Below, piece after piece: positions 28,685-39,231 of a stretch of DNA of 64,000 nt; the stretch's first letter is position 1, and every line of letters starts with the position of its first letter. Where the stretch lies: positions 1 through 64,000 of the forward strand of contig CANMOZ010000020.1 in NCBI GenBank assembly GCA_947499545.1, in the 5' to 3' direction. The notes beneath the pieces are model-generated. The model had not been told where the DNA came from. It saw nothing but the letters and a program-made list of their open reading frames with translations, and ran no database searches. The position numbers were made by a program, and so were the translations under genes. The DNA comes from an uncultured Saccharospirillaceae bacterium. GTDB taxonomy: Bacteria > Pseudomonadota > Gammaproteobacteria > Pseudomonadales > Oceanobacteraceae.

Positions 28685-29059
28685 CTAATCCACTCGCTCA
28701 ACTTCGCACATCAGCGGGTGCTCATGGTCACGGGCAAAACCCATTACCTGCGCCGCCTTCGTTTCAGCTACGTCCTTAGAATAAGTACCACAATTCGCTT
28801 TGCCGCGTGTATGTACTTGCAACATGGTTTGTGTTGCCTTATCCAAGTCCATGCCAAAGAACTTCTGCAAGACTTCCACCACAAAATCCATCGGTGTGAA
28901 GTCATCGTTTAACATCACCACTCGGTATAAGGAGGGCCGTTTTAACTCCGGTTTTGCTGGAGCAACCGCCACACCGCCTTGGTGATGTTTCTCTTGGTCC
29001 TCACTTCCAGAATGGTTCTCTATATCAAAGCTTAGATGATCTATTGTAACCGTCGCCAT
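28685..29059 (-). CDS. clpS: ATP-dependent Clp protease adaptor ClpS
   Basis: 124 residues. The conserved core YRVVMLNDDFTPMDFVVEVL contains the N-degron pocket residues (Asn-Asp-Asp, Met), and CEVERV closes the protein. A roughly 35-residue polar, His/Glu-rich N-terminal extension makes it longer than the 106-residue E. coli protein. ClpS recognises N-terminal Leu, Phe, Tyr and Trp and hands the protein to ClpA, whose gene follows. Divergent from cspD with a 250-bp gap that contains a TTGACA-like box but no clear matching -10. Confidence 0.96.
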   Translation of the reverse strand: MATVTIDHLSFDIENHSGSEDQEKHHQGGVAVAPAKPELKRPSLYRVVMLNDDFTPMDFVVEVLQKFFGMDLDKATQTMLQVHTRGKANCGTYSKDVAETKAAQVMGFARDHEHPLMCEVERVD

Positions 29060-29310
29060 ATGCCTTTATTGACCCTATGTAAATTACGCCATTGGGCTTT
29101 CTTCGTCGCAACTCATTGATTTGCTGGCTCAATTGGGCTCTTGACATGCTTTTAGGCATTGCACAAGGTACTTTCAGCGTGAGCCGGTATGCCCAAGGAA
29201 CCATGGCCGCGCACCCTAAAGTAACGACTGACTGACCATATATTCATATTGCACTGTGCATTATATGGTTACGTCACCAATGAATTACAAGCCGTAGGGA
29301 GTAGCGAAGA

Positions 29311-29646
29311 ATGAAAACAGGGAAGGTCAAGTGGTTTAACAATGCCAAAGGCTATGGTTTTGTTCTTGCCGATGAGGGGGGAGATGACTTATTTGTTCAT
29401 TATTCATCCATACAAATGGAAGGCTATAAGACGTTAAAAGCCGGACAACCCGTTCAATTCAATACCAAACCCAGCGATAAAGGCCTGCATGCGATTGATA
29501 TTCAGCCGCTTCCTTTTGAGCGCGGGCAGGATTTGGACCTCATTCATGGTCGGACCGATGCAATGTCATCCGAAACAGTCACGCATGCAGAGGAAGACTA
29601 TGAGGCTTACGAGCCAGGCAATGTTTTGGAGGAAAGCAACCACTAA
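29311..29646 (+). CDS. cspD: Cold-shock-domain protein, CspD-like, with acidic C-terminal tail
   Basis: 111 residues. Cold-shock domain at 1-~68 with both nucleic-acid binding motifs (KWFNNAKGYGFV and DLFVHYSSI). The motif order and location next to clpS match CspD of E. coli (74 residues), a stationary-phase inhibitor of replication. Here about 37 extra residues follow, rich in Glu/Asp/Tyr (EEDYEAYEPG), unlike classical Csp proteins. GGGAGTAGCGAAGA precedes the ATG. Named by fold and location; the exact cellular role is inferred. Confidence 0.9.
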   Translation: MKTGKVKWFNNAKGYGFVLADEGGDDLFVHYSSIQMEGYKTLKAGQPVQFNTKPSDKGLHAIDIQPLPFERGQDLDLIHGRTDAMSSETVTHAEEDYEAYEPGNVLEESNH

Positions 29647-29748
29647 AAAAAACACCCCTCACTCAGTGGCATAAAAGTGAGATGGCATTCACTTCTATGA
29701 CTCTGGGCTTGCTGCCCTTGATGTGTTAGGTGTTGGCCTTCTCCAAAC

Positions 29749-29772
29749 AGCACCCGAGTTTCCTCGGGTGCT
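29749..29772. terminator. Terminator hairpin between cspD and icd
   Basis: Perfect 10-bp stem AGCACCCGAG / CTCGGGTGCT with a 4-base TTTC loop. It lies between two convergent genes and 11 bp past the icd stop, so it can serve both. The T run after it is imperfect on both strands. Confidence 0.75.
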
Positions 29773-29782
29773 CGTCTTGTTC

Positions 29783-31042
29783 TTAGCTCATATGCTTGAT
29801 CATGGCATCGCCGAATTCAGAACACTTAACCAATTGAGCACCTTGCATCAGGCGTTCAAAATCGTAAGTGACTGTTTTGGCATCAATGGCTTTTTCCATT
29901 CCCGCGATGATCAAGTCAGCGGCTTCCACCCAACCCATATGACGCAGCATCATTTCAGCGGACAAAATCAGGGAACCAGGATTGACTTTATCTTGGCCTG
30001 CGTATTTAGGTGCCGTTCCATGAGTCGCCTCAAAAATCGCAACGGCTTCACCACTGTTCGCACCTGGGGCAATACCAATCCCACCCACTTGAGCTGCAAG
30101 CGCATCGGATACATAGTCCCCATTGAGGTTCAATGTAGCGATGACCGAATACTCAGCAGGGCGCAATAGAATTTGCTGCAAGAAAGCATCTGCAATGGAA
30201 TCTTTCACAACAATGTCTTTGCCTGATTTTGGATTCTTAAACGTCATCCAAGGCCCACCGTCGAGCAACGTCGCGCCAAACTCTTTCTCCGCCAGCTCAT
30301 AACCCCAGCTTTTGAAAGCGCCTTCGGTGAATTTCATGATGTTACCTTTGTGTACCAAGGTAACAGATGGCAGATCGTTATCGACGGCGTACTGAATCGC
30401 TTTACGCACTAAACGTTGCGTCCCTTCTTTAGAGACAGGTTTAACACCAATACCGCAGTGATCTTCAAATCGGATTTTTTTCACACCCATTTTGTCTTTG
30501 AGGAAACGAATCACCTCTTTCGCACTTTCGGTATCGGCTTCCCACTCAACGCCGGCGTAAATGTCTTCCGAGTTCTCGCGGAAGATAACCATGTTGGTTT
30601 TTTCCGGTTCTTTCAGCGGGCTAGGCACACCATTAAAATAACGCACCGGACGCTGACAAACGTATAAGTCTAATTCTTGACGTAAAGCAACGTTCAAAGA
30701 GCGAATGCCGCCGCCAACAGGGGTTGTTAATGGGCCTTTGATACCCACAAAGAATTCTTTAAAAGCTTCCAGCGTTTCTTCTGGCATCCAAGTGTCTTCT
30801 GAATACACTTGGGTCGCTTTTTCACCGGCATACACTTCCATCCAGGCAATGGAACGATCACTGCCATAGGCTTTAGCAACAGCAGCATCGACGACTTTTT
30901 TCATGACCGGCGTAATATCGACCCCAATACCATCTCCTTCGATGTAAGGAATGATTGGGCGATTGGGAATATTCAATGACCCATCGGCATTAGCACTGAT
31001 CTTCTCGCCATCAGCAGGCACTTGAACCTTTTCGTAGGCCAT
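29783..31042 (-). CDS. icd: NADP-dependent isocitrate dehydrogenase
   Basis: 419 residues from the ATG at 31042 (GGAGT eight bases upstream; an in-frame ATG 12 bases further up is that same GGAGT region). Motifs: [14 protein letters not shown], the phosphorylatable Ser in [13 protein letters not shown], and the NADP-binding [12 protein letters not shown] and [12 protein letters not shown]. It makes 2-oxoglutarate in the TCA cycle and competes with isocitrate lyase for substrate. In E. coli AceK phosphorylates that Ser; aceK is not in the window. Divergent from rluE with a 244-bp gap. Confidence 0.97.
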   Translation of the reverse strand: MAYEKVQVPADGEKISANADGSLNIPNRPIIPYIEGDGIGVDITPVMKKVVDAAVAKAYGSDRSIAWMEVYAGEKATQVYSEDTWMPEETLEAFKEFFVGIKGPLTTPVGGGIRSLNVALRQELDLYVCQRPVRYFNGVPSPLKEPEKTNMVIFRENSEDIYAGVEWEADTESAKEVIRFLKDKMGVKKIRFEDHCGIGVKPVSKEGTQRLVRKAIQYAVDNDLPSVTLVHKGNIMKFTEGAFKSWGYELAEKEFGATLLDGGPWMTFKNPKSGKDIVVKDSIADAFLQQILLRPAEYSVIATLNLNGDYVSDALAAQVGGIGIAPGANSGEAVAIFEATHGTAPKYAGQDKVNPGSLILSAEMMLRHMGWVEAADLIIAGMEKAIDAKTVTYDFERLMQGAQLVKCSEFGDAMIKHMS

Positions 31043-31286
31043 GATCGACTCCATCTAATCTAAAGTTATTGACCTGTTCTACGAAGAGTGTATAGCAGGC
31101 CTCTCTATTGAGCCGCTATTTTGTAGTTTTTTTAATGCCAGAGTCAAAACAATCACACTAGGCAACACTGCGTACACTTTTGGATGCAGAATGAAACAAA
31201 ATAGTAAAAATATGCCAAAATACTGGGCTTTGAGCCTCACAGCTGCATCTTGGAATTTGAGGTCTAGGGCATTATAGGTTTGGTGA

Positions 31287-31985
31287 ATGTCACAAATAAT
31301 CTTATTTAATAAACCCTTTCAGGTACTGTCACAGTTTTCACAACCCGAAGGATCTGAAAAACGCACATTAAGTGACTTTATTACGATACCAGAGGTGTAT
31401 CCTGCCGGACGTCTGGACTTTGACTCCGAAGGCTTATTATTGTTGACGGATTCTGGTGCTTTTCAACACCACATTAGTCACCCAAAACATAAGCTCACCA
31501 AAACTTACTGGGTGCAGATAGAGGGCATTCCGACAGAGTCTGATTTAGCGCCCTTACGTGAAGGCGTAACACTCAAAGATGGCAAAACACTACCGGCCCG
31601 TATCAGCCTAATTGATGAACCTCAGCTTTGGGATCGCCAACCGCCTATACGACACCGACCATCTGTCCCGACCAGCTGGCTGGAAATCAAAATTACCGAG
31701 GGCAAAAACCGCCAGGTTCGGCGCATGACCGCTGCCATAGGTTTTCCAACGCTCCGGCTCATTCGAGTCAGCATCGGTGAGTTTCATCTAAATGCTCTCC
31801 AACCCGGGGAATGTAAAGCACTGCCTCTAGAACAGTTTTGGAGAGAACCTCCCCAAAAACCTGCTCGACAGCCGCGTAAAAGCGGACCTAATACATCAAA
31901 ACGCAAGGCGCCAACCATAAAATCAAACGCTAAAAAAGGCGACCCCCACAAAGGCCAAAGACATCGACCGCGCAAAGCTCGATAA
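31287..31985 (+). CDS. rluE: 23S rRNA pseudouridine(2457) synthase RluE
   Basis: 232 residues. Catalytic motif [16 protein letters not shown] with the active Asp, plus [10 protein letters not shown] and [15 protein letters not shown] of the RsuA/RluE family. Position beside icd and upstream of mnmA matches E. coli icd-rluE-nudJ-mnmA; nudJ is absent here. The last ~40 residues are a strongly basic Lys/Arg/Pro tail, probably RNA-binding and disordered. Confidence 0.93.
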   Translation: MSQIILFNKPFQVLSQFSQPEGSEKRTLSDFITIPEVYPAGRLDFDSEGLLLLTDSGAFQHHISHPKHKLTKTYWVQIEGIPTESDLAPLREGVTLKDGKTLPARISLIDEPQLWDRQPPIRHRPSVPTSWLEIKITEGKNRQVRRMTAAIGFPTLRLIRVSIGEFHLNALQPGECKALPLEQFWREPPQKPARQPRKSGPNTSKRKAPTIKSNAKKGDPHKGQRHRPRKAR

Positions 31986-32189
31986 CGTTTCGGCGCCATA
32001 AAAAGAATAGGACCGGAGTGGCTACTCACATTTAACGAGTATTCAGGCTTGATCATTCACACCCAGGTCCGTTTGCGCTTTAAACGCCTCTGGTTACTAC
32101 ACAGGCTTCCTGATACGCGATAGAATAAGCTGTTTTACGTCAGCCTTATCATCAGACGTATCACCTGATCATGCGTCCCGTGAGATTTT

Positions 32190-33329
32190 ATGAGTATTGA
32201 GCCTCTCTCCCCAGATACTGCTACCCAATCGCCTCAAGACCTCAAGGTCATTGTGGGCATGTCAGGCGGTGTAGATTCTTCGGTTTCTGCCTATCTCTTG
32301 CAGCAGCAGGGGTACCAGGTAGAAGGTTTGTTCATGAAAAACTGGGATGAAGATGATGGCACAGAGTACTGTACTGCAAAAGCCGATTTAGCAGATGCTC
32401 AAGCCGTTTGTGATCGGATTGGTATCAAGCTGCATACAGCCAACTTTGCAGCCGAGTACTGGGACAATGTATTCGAACACTTTCTCGCGGAGTACAAAGC
32501 CGGCCGCACACCCAACCCTGATATTTTGTGCAACCGCGAAATCAAATTTAAGGCGTTCTTGGATTATGCAAAAGTACTAGGCGCCGATCTAATTGCAACC
32601 GGGCACTACGTCCGTCGTTTGGATGAAGCAGGGAACACCTATTTGTTGCGCGGACTCGACGCAAACAAAGACCAAAGTTATTTTTTGCATGCGGTCGGAG
32701 AAGCTGAAATAAAGCAAACGCTTTTCCCGGTGGGCGAACTTAACAAACCTGAAGTCAGAGCCATTGCTGAAGAGCTAGAATTGGCAACCGCTAAGAAAAA
32801 GGACAGCACGGGAATTTGTTTTATTGGTGAGCGACGGTTCAAAGACTTTCTAAAGCAATATCTTCCCGCTCAACCAGGAAATATTGAAACGGAAGAAGGT
32901 GAAGTCATTGGTCAACACGATGGATTGATGTATTACACGCTAGGCCAACGCCAAGGCCTCGGCATCGGTGGTACTAAGCACCACGATGAATTGCCATGGT
33001 TTGTTGCTGACAAAGATCTTGATCGAAATGCACTCATCGTGGTTCAGGGCACTGATCACCCTAGACTGTTCAAAGGGTCTCTCACTACAGGAGAGCTTTA
33101 TTGGGTCGCTGGTAAAGCTCCAATGTTACCTACCCGCTTAACCGCCAAAGTCCGTTACCGTCAACAAGATCAACCTTGCACCGTCTCGTTTGTCGATGCA
33201 GAAGATGCCTCAAAGGGTTGCCTGGTAGTCTTTGATGAACCACAACGAGCGATCACCCCAGGGCAGTCCATTGTATTTTACGAAGGGGATACCTGCCTAG
33301 GTGGCGGCGTGATTGAAACCACAGCTTAG
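32190..33329 (+). CDS. mnmA: tRNA-specific 2-thiouridylase MnmA
   Basis: 379 residues. PP-loop [13 protein letters not shown] (~22-33), the catalytic cysteine in [10 protein letters not shown] and the second in [10 protein letters not shown], and the C-terminal beta barrel. It forms 2-thiouridine at wobble position 34 of tRNA-Lys, Glu and Gln, with sulphur relayed from IscS via the Tus proteins. Compared with E. coli it has an extra ~17-residue polar N-terminus. It starts the mnmA-hflD-purB run. Confidence 0.97.
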   Translation: MSIEPLSPDTATQSPQDLKVIVGMSGGVDSSVSAYLLQQQGYQVEGLFMKNWDEDDGTEYCTAKADLADAQAVCDRIGIKLHTANFAAEYWDNVFEHFLAEYKAGRTPNPDILCNREIKFKAFLDYAKVLGADLIATGHYVRRLDEAGNTYLLRGLDANKDQSYFLHAVGEAEIKQTLFPVGELNKPEVRAIAEELELATAKKKDSTGICFIGERRFKDFLKQYLPAQPGNIETEEGEVIGQHDGLMYYTLGQRQGLGIGGTKHHDELPWFVADKDLDRNALIVVQGTDHPRLFKGSLTTGELYWVAGKAPMLPTRLTAKVRYRQQDQPCTVSFVDAEDASKGCLVVFDEPQRAITPGQSIVFYEGDTCLGGGVIETTA

Positions 33330-33351
33330 ATTTTGCGATGTTGCTGATCGT

Positions 33352-33382
33352 TGGCTGAGGCCCCTCTTAAACCCCTCAGCCA
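33352..33382 (+). other. Stem-loop between mnmA and hflD
   Basis: Inverted repeat TGGCTGAGG / CCTCAGCCA (9 bp) with a 13-base loop. No T run follows, so it may be an mRNA-stability or attenuation element rather than a full terminator. Confidence 0.5.
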
Positions 33383-33415
33383 CATACTGAATCTACTAGA
33401 AGCGAGAAAAAATCG

Positions 33416-34051
33416 GTGTCTAAAAAAACCCAGCATCAAACCTTAGCCTTGGCTGGCGTCTTTCAGGCTGCTCATTTGGTCAATCAAATTGCGACGGAAG
33501 GAAAGGTCGATAACGGCACCTTAGCCGTGCTGCTCAATGCTATCTTTGTTCAGAATCCAAGTTCAATTGATGAGGTCTTTGACTTTAAAACCTTTGAGCT
33601 GCAGGAAGGTTACGACCAACTGACCCGCTATTTTGAGCGCAAACAACAAAACAGTGGCGTTAATCCAGATACCATTCGATATTTTCTATCCATTTTGATG
33701 CTTTCCATCAAATTAAGTAAAGATCAAGGCATGATGGCCCAGCTCGCAGAGGGCATTAAAGCGAGCTCAAGGCAAAAAGATCATTTTCACATTACCCATG
33801 AGAGTGTGGTCGCTGGTCTTGCACAGCTTTATAAAGACAGCCTGTCTTCCTATCGCTTTCGCATTCAAGTAACAGGACGACCCGAGATCTTGAAAAATGA
33901 CGTGAACGCTGATCGCATTCGAGCACTTCTTCTCGCAGGCGTTCGATGCGGCATTCTATGGCGACAACTTGGCGGAAGTCGCTGGCACTTACTTTTCAGC
34001 AAAAAGAAAATTGCCAAAGTTGCCCGCCAGCAATCCCCGCGCCCACGTTAG
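33416..34051 (+). CDS. hflD: High frequency lysogenization protein HflD homologue
   Basis: 211 residues from a GTG start at 33416. All-helical, with the family-typical TLALAGVFQAAHLVNQIA near the start, LTRYFERKQ in the middle and ILLAGVRCGILWRQLGG-like sequence near the end (here ALLLAGVRCGILWRQL). Membrane-peripheral protein; in E. coli it binds lambda CII. Its normal cellular job is unclear. Between mnmA and purB as in E. coli. Confidence 0.93.
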   Translation: MSKKTQHQTLALAGVFQAAHLVNQIATEGKVDNGTLAVLLNAIFVQNPSSIDEVFDFKTFELQEGYDQLTRYFERKQQNSGVNPDTIRYFLSILMLSIKLSKDQGMMAQLAEGIKASSRQKDHFHITHESVVAGLAQLYKDSLSSYRFRIQVTGRPEILKNDVNADRIRALLLAGVRCGILWRQLGGSRWHLLFSKKKIAKVARQQSPRPR

Positions 34052-34064
34052 AACGGCTCAAGTG

Positions 34065-34108
34065 AACGCATAAAGGCCTCTCTCTGTTAAGCCATGGCCT
34101 TATGCGTT
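34065..34108 (+). terminator. Stem-loop after hflD
   Basis: Inverted repeat AACGCATAA(A)GGCC / GGCCTTATGCGTT, about 13 bp with one bulged A and a 17-base loop, 14 bp past the hflD stop. The T run after it is poor, so termination may be partial. Confidence 0.5.
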
Positions 34109-34130
34109 AGAATTGCCCTACTTTCTTTAA

Positions 34131-35549
<1,419 letters not shown>

Positions 35550-35605
35550 GGCTCACTCACGTGCAGCCGCTTATCCTAGAGTCGTCCATTTTTTAAGGAG
35601 CTTTT

Positions 35606-36799
35606 ATGTCGGGCTCGTCTCACCTTAACTCAGGGAGCCCGGCGCTCCCTCTGGGTCCCTTGTCACCTAAGCGTTTTTTAGAAGATTTTTGGCAAAAGCG
35701 CCCGACTGTTATTCGCCAAGGTCTTCCCCAATTCGAACCTCCTATTTCAGCAGAAGAGCTGGCTGGTCTTAGTCTCGAAGAAGGCGTTGAAAGCCGGATC
35801 ATCCAAGAGCAAGGCCCAAAAGAGCCTTGGGAAGTTTGGCAAGGGCCACTGTCTGAAGCGCTCTTTAGACGCCTACCAGAAAACACGCCCTGGACCTTGC
35901 TGGTTCAAGCAGTCGATCAGTGGGTGCCTGAGGTAGCAGCGCTGCGTGATCAATTCAATTTTATTCCGAGTTGGCGTCTCGATGACGTCATGATCAGCTA
36001 CGCCAACAAGGGTGGGAGTGTCGGCCCGCATTACGACCATTACGATGTCTTTTTGATTCAGGCCCAAGGCATCCGCGAATGGCATATTGGCCAGAAATGC
36101 TCTGACGAAGACCCTCTTCTAGAGGGGCCAAAAGTACGCATTCTCGAACGCTTTGAGAGTTTGGAAAAGCATGAGCTACACCCAGGTGACATATTGTATT
36201 TGCCTCCCAAATACGCTCACTACGGCCCAGCTCTGACCGATGACTGCATGACCATTTCAATTGGCTTTCGGGCACCCAGTCACGTTGAGCTTTTCCAAGA
36301 TTTCACAAAATACCTAGAAGATGAACTCACTGATTTCGATCGATATGAAGATCCCGATCTAGATCTACAAACCCACTCAGCTGAAATGAGTGATGCAAGC
36401 TTTGATCGAGTTCAAAAGATATTTCAACGTTACATAGAAGACCCAGCGCGATTACGCGACTGGTTTGGTCGGCTTATGACAGAGCCCAAATACCCCGAAC
36501 TAGAACCCCCAATGGAGGGCATTGTTAGGTTCGAAACCTTGATTGAGGATCTACAGGGGGCTCAACGATTAAAATTAGATGAAGCTTGTCGACTCGCTTT
36601 TCACCAAACACCTGAGCACCTTCAAGTGTTTATTGATGGAGAGTCCTATCAATTACCCACCAGCCTTTCACAAGTCGTAATCAAACTAAGCCAACAACGC
36701 TTTATTTTGCTTGATGAGATCCTACTTGGCGACCTGGAAGAAGCCCTACAGGAACTCTTGGTCGATTGGATTAATCGGCAGAAATTGATAATTGAGTAA
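35606..36799 (+). CDS. roxA: 50S ribosomal protein L16 arginine hydroxylase RoxA (YcfD)
   Basis: 397 residues. JmjC-type 2-oxoglutarate/Fe(II) oxygenase: the metal triad is the HYD in GGSVGPHYDHYDVFL (~144-146) and the later His in PKYAHYGPAL (~210). The N-terminal PLSPKRFLEDFWQKRPTVIR and the C-terminal winged-helix-like region match the YcfD family. It hydroxylates an arginine of L16. AGGAG upstream of the ATG. In E. coli ycfD lies after purB-phoPQ; here phoPQ are absent. Confidence 0.93.
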   Translation: MSGSSHLNSGSPALPLGPLSPKRFLEDFWQKRPTVIRQGLPQFEPPISAEELAGLSLEEGVESRIIQEQGPKEPWEVWQGPLSEALFRRLPENTPWTLLVQAVDQWVPEVAALRDQFNFIPSWRLDDVMISYANKGGSVGPHYDHYDVFLIQAQGIREWHIGQKCSDEDPLLEGPKVRILERFESLEKHELHPGDILYLPPKYAHYGPALTDDCMTISIGFRAPSHVELFQDFTKYLEDELTDFDRYEDPDLDLQTHSAEMSDASFDRVQKIFQRYIEDPARLRDWFGRLMTEPKYPELEPPMEGIVRFETLIEDLQGAQRLKLDEACRLAFHQTPEHLQVFIDGESYQLPTSLSQVVIKLSQQRFILLDEILLGDLEEALQELLVDWINRQKLIIE

Positions 36800-36824
36800 A
36801 CACGAGTCAGTTGACGCATAAAGA

Positions 36825-36844
36825 CCGCCTTTTAGCAAAGGCGG
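36825..36844. other. Stem-loop after roxA
   Basis: Inverted repeat CCGCCTTT / AAAGGCGG with a 4-base TAGC loop, 25 bp past the stop. No long T run follows, so it is listed as a stem-loop that could end the transcript. Confidence 0.55.
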
Positions 36845-36943
36845 CATTGACCCACCTCAACTCCTCAGCATAAGCTCCTATTCTACACTTTCAATGTGAC
36901 GACGTTTGAAAGTAGGCTTTGTCCAACCCTAGGAGCCATAGCC

Positions 36944-37885
36944 ATGTCAAACCTGGATGTACGCCTTGCTGACTGGAATCAGGAAGGAGATAAAAACAAG
37001 CTACACGAGATCCGCTATCAAGTTTTTGTTGAAGAACAAAAAGTACCTGAATCAAAAGAGTGGGATCAACAAGATGCGCAAGCCACTCACTTTCTTTTAA
37101 GCAGCGACGCTGAAGCCATTGGCTGTGCCCGCATCATTATTGACGGACAAGCAATAAAAATAGGGCGTGTAGCCATTTTACCTCAGTATAGAGGAATCGG
37201 TGCAGGCTATTTCTTAATGAACTTTATTCGAGATTACGCTGAAGAAAAGGGATTTGCTTCCATGATATTAGAAGCTCAGACTCAGGCGTATCATTTTTAT
37301 CGACAGTGTGGCTACGATGCTCAGGGGACTCCTTTCAACGACTGTGACATCCCCCATATTCTTATGCAAAGAGACGTAAAAAAATCGACTCAAGAGCAAA
37401 AACCTCTCTTTGTTGCAGGTGAAGATCAAGAACGCTATTCAATGACCAATTTCATTGAAAAACAGGGTTTCCTCGAAATGCAGCTTCAACAATGTCGTCG
37501 ACTGCTCTACATACAGTGGGGGCAGCTTAATGAGTCGGTCTTGGAACTTCCTTTTTTAAACGTTGCCATTATGCGGTTAATCAAACGCAACCCTAAAACA
37601 CAGGTTCGAATCATGGTTCCTGAACCGGATCAAAACCTTGATCAACATCCACTTATGGTCATCAGAGAACGTCTTAGCAGTCGAATCGAACTCAAATTTA
37701 TTGAAAAAGAGAACAATATAGACAATCTGTTTTTATTCGACTTGCATGGATATTTTTCTTTAAAAGGCCATGAAGGCTGGACGAATTTTTGTGACCGATC
37801 AAGAGTCAAGACTCAGATTGAAGAATTTGATCGCATGTGGCAAAAAGCCAGAGTACCGCACGAACTCAGGCGGCTATACTTATAA
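36944..37885 (+). CDS. GNAT N-acetyltransferase with extra C-terminal domain
   Basis: 313 residues from the ATG at 36944 (GGAG nine bases upstream); the frame extends 16 codons further up without family similarity. Residues 1-~145 are a GNAT domain of the ElaA/YjcF type: IRYQVFVEEQKVP at the start, then the acetyl-CoA loop VAILPQYRGIGAGYFLM and YHFYRQCGYDAQG. Residues ~160-313 form a second region of unknown function that reads like a phospholipase-D-like or nucleotide-binding fold without clear catalytic residues. Acceptor substrate not predictable. A strong terminator follows. Confidence 0.85.
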   Translation: MSNLDVRLADWNQEGDKNKLHEIRYQVFVEEQKVPESKEWDQQDAQATHFLLSSDAEAIGCARIIIDGQAIKIGRVAILPQYRGIGAGYFLMNFIRDYAEEKGFASMILEAQTQAYHFYRQCGYDAQGTPFNDCDIPHILMQRDVKKSTQEQKPLFVAGEDQERYSMTNFIEKQGFLEMQLQQCRRLLYIQWGQLNESVLELPFLNVAIMRLIKRNPKTQVRIMVPEPDQNLDQHPLMVIRERLSSRIELKFIEKENNIDNLFLFDLHGYFSLKGHEGWTNFCDRSRVKTQIEEFDRMWQKARVPHELRRLYL

Positions 37886-37895
37886 GCCCTGCACT

Positions 37896-37931
37896 TGTAC
37901 AGAGCGCCTTTAATGCTCTGTACATCTTTTT
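37896..37931 (+). terminator. Rho-independent terminator after the GNAT gene
   Basis: Perfect 10-bp stem TGTACAGAGC / GCTCTGTACA with a 9-base loop, followed directly by TCTTTTT. It is 10 bp after the stop codon. Confidence 0.9.
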
Positions 37932-38113
37932 AGCGAAAAAACTGATCACTTCAATTTCCGATTCCCAATAATACGCAGTTGGTACAATGGTTTCTTTTCT
38001 TAATAAAAAGGATTTGTAAAGGCATTTCACATTTTGCTTTCGACATCATGCAATGTTCGATATATTCACATAAAACCTAGGTATTTTCCGTGTGTTTTAG
38101 AAAAGGAGATCGT

Positions 38114-38986
38114 ATGCCTACGTTAAGGATAAATGGGCGTTTAATGCATTATTTAGATGAAGGTAAAGGATTTCCTTTATTACTTGGCCATAGTTTCTTG
38201 TGGAACGCAAACATGTGGCGCCCTCAAATAGATATATTAACCACTCAGTATCGCTGTATTGTTCCAGACTTATGGTCTCATGGCCAATCCGAAAATTTAC
38301 CACATGCTCCCTACCGCATCCCTAACCTTGCTCATGATTATTGGGCTTTGATGCAGGCTCTGGATTTATCCGAATTTGGTGTCATTGGGCTGTCTATTGG
38401 GGGAATGTGGGGGATGCAAATGGCTTTGCATTATCCCGAGGCAGTAAAAGCCGTTGCTATCATTGGCAGTTATGTCGGCGAGGAACCCGAAAAGCAGCAT
38501 CAACAATTCAATGCACTATTAGATACGGCTGAACAATTTTTTCAGATTCCCTCTTCTCTGCAACAGGCAATCCTCCCATATTTTTTTTCGGATAAAGCTT
38601 TAAACTCTCGCCCTGAAATAGTACAACCCTTTAAAAGCTTGCTTTCAAGCTATACCCACGAACAGATACCTGGACTTGTCAACATTGGCCGCGGTATTTT
38701 TTCTCGAACATCTTTGCTTGATCGCTTGGTAGATTTAGAGACACCCACTCTCATTCTGGTTGGTGAAGAAGACCGATCTCGCCCGCCCTCCCACGCTAAG
38801 AAAATGGCCAATCACATGGATGGAGCAGAGCTTCATATCATTCCAAAGACTGGGCATATAGCTAATTTAGAATCGCCTGACATTGTAAATCAGCACCTAT
38901 TAACCTTTCTTCGCAAAACGTTAAAGCCACAGATCGTCAGCACCCAAACATCATCCAATAAAAAACGATTCAGAGTATTAGCGTAA
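38114..38986 (+). CDS. Alpha/beta hydrolase (cytoplasmic)
   Basis: 290 residues from the ATG at 38114, seven bases after AAGGAG. No signal peptide. Fold markers: LLGHSFLWNANMW (oxyanion region), IVPDLWSHGQS, nucleophile elbow GLSIGGMWG (Ser in GxSxGG), then LVGEEDRS (acid) and TGHIANLE (His). This is a complete catalytic triad of the type seen in 3-oxoadipate enol-lactonase or BioH-like esterases. Substrate not determinable. A stem-loop follows and the next gene encodes a secreted lipase-like protein, but a shared function is only positional. Confidence 0.88.
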   Translation: MPTLRINGRLMHYLDEGKGFPLLLGHSFLWNANMWRPQIDILTTQYRCIVPDLWSHGQSENLPHAPYRIPNLAHDYWALMQALDLSEFGVIGLSIGGMWGMQMALHYPEAVKAVAIIGSYVGEEPEKQHQQFNALLDTAEQFFQIPSSLQQAILPYFFSDKALNSRPEIVQPFKSLLSSYTHEQIPGLVNIGRGIFSRTSLLDRLVDLETPTLILVGEEDRSRPPSHAKKMANHMDGAELHIIPKTGHIANLESPDIVNQHLLTFLRKTLKPQIVSTQTSSNKKRFRVLA

Positions 38987-38998
38987 AGAAAACAAACG

Positions 38999-39035
38999 GA
39001 ATTGTGCGGTTCATCACAGACTGACTGCACAATTC
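38999..39035 (+). other. Stem-loop after the alpha/beta hydrolase gene
   Basis: Perfect 9-bp repeat GAATTGTGC / GCACAATTC with a 19-base loop, 12 bp past the stop. No T run. Confidence 0.5.
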
Positions 39036-39231
39036 GAGTGTCATAAATTCCAAATGAAACTGTAATAAAACACTGGTACTTATTCCTACCCATAGTGCTC
39101 ACCAAGTGAACGGACGGTATCACCTATTAGGGTGACTTGGCTGATTTTTCACAGTTGTTGTCTAAAGCAAACTACTCAACGCGCCACCTTTTCAAGATCC
39201 TGCAAATAAGGTATGAATCCGGGGGTATGGC

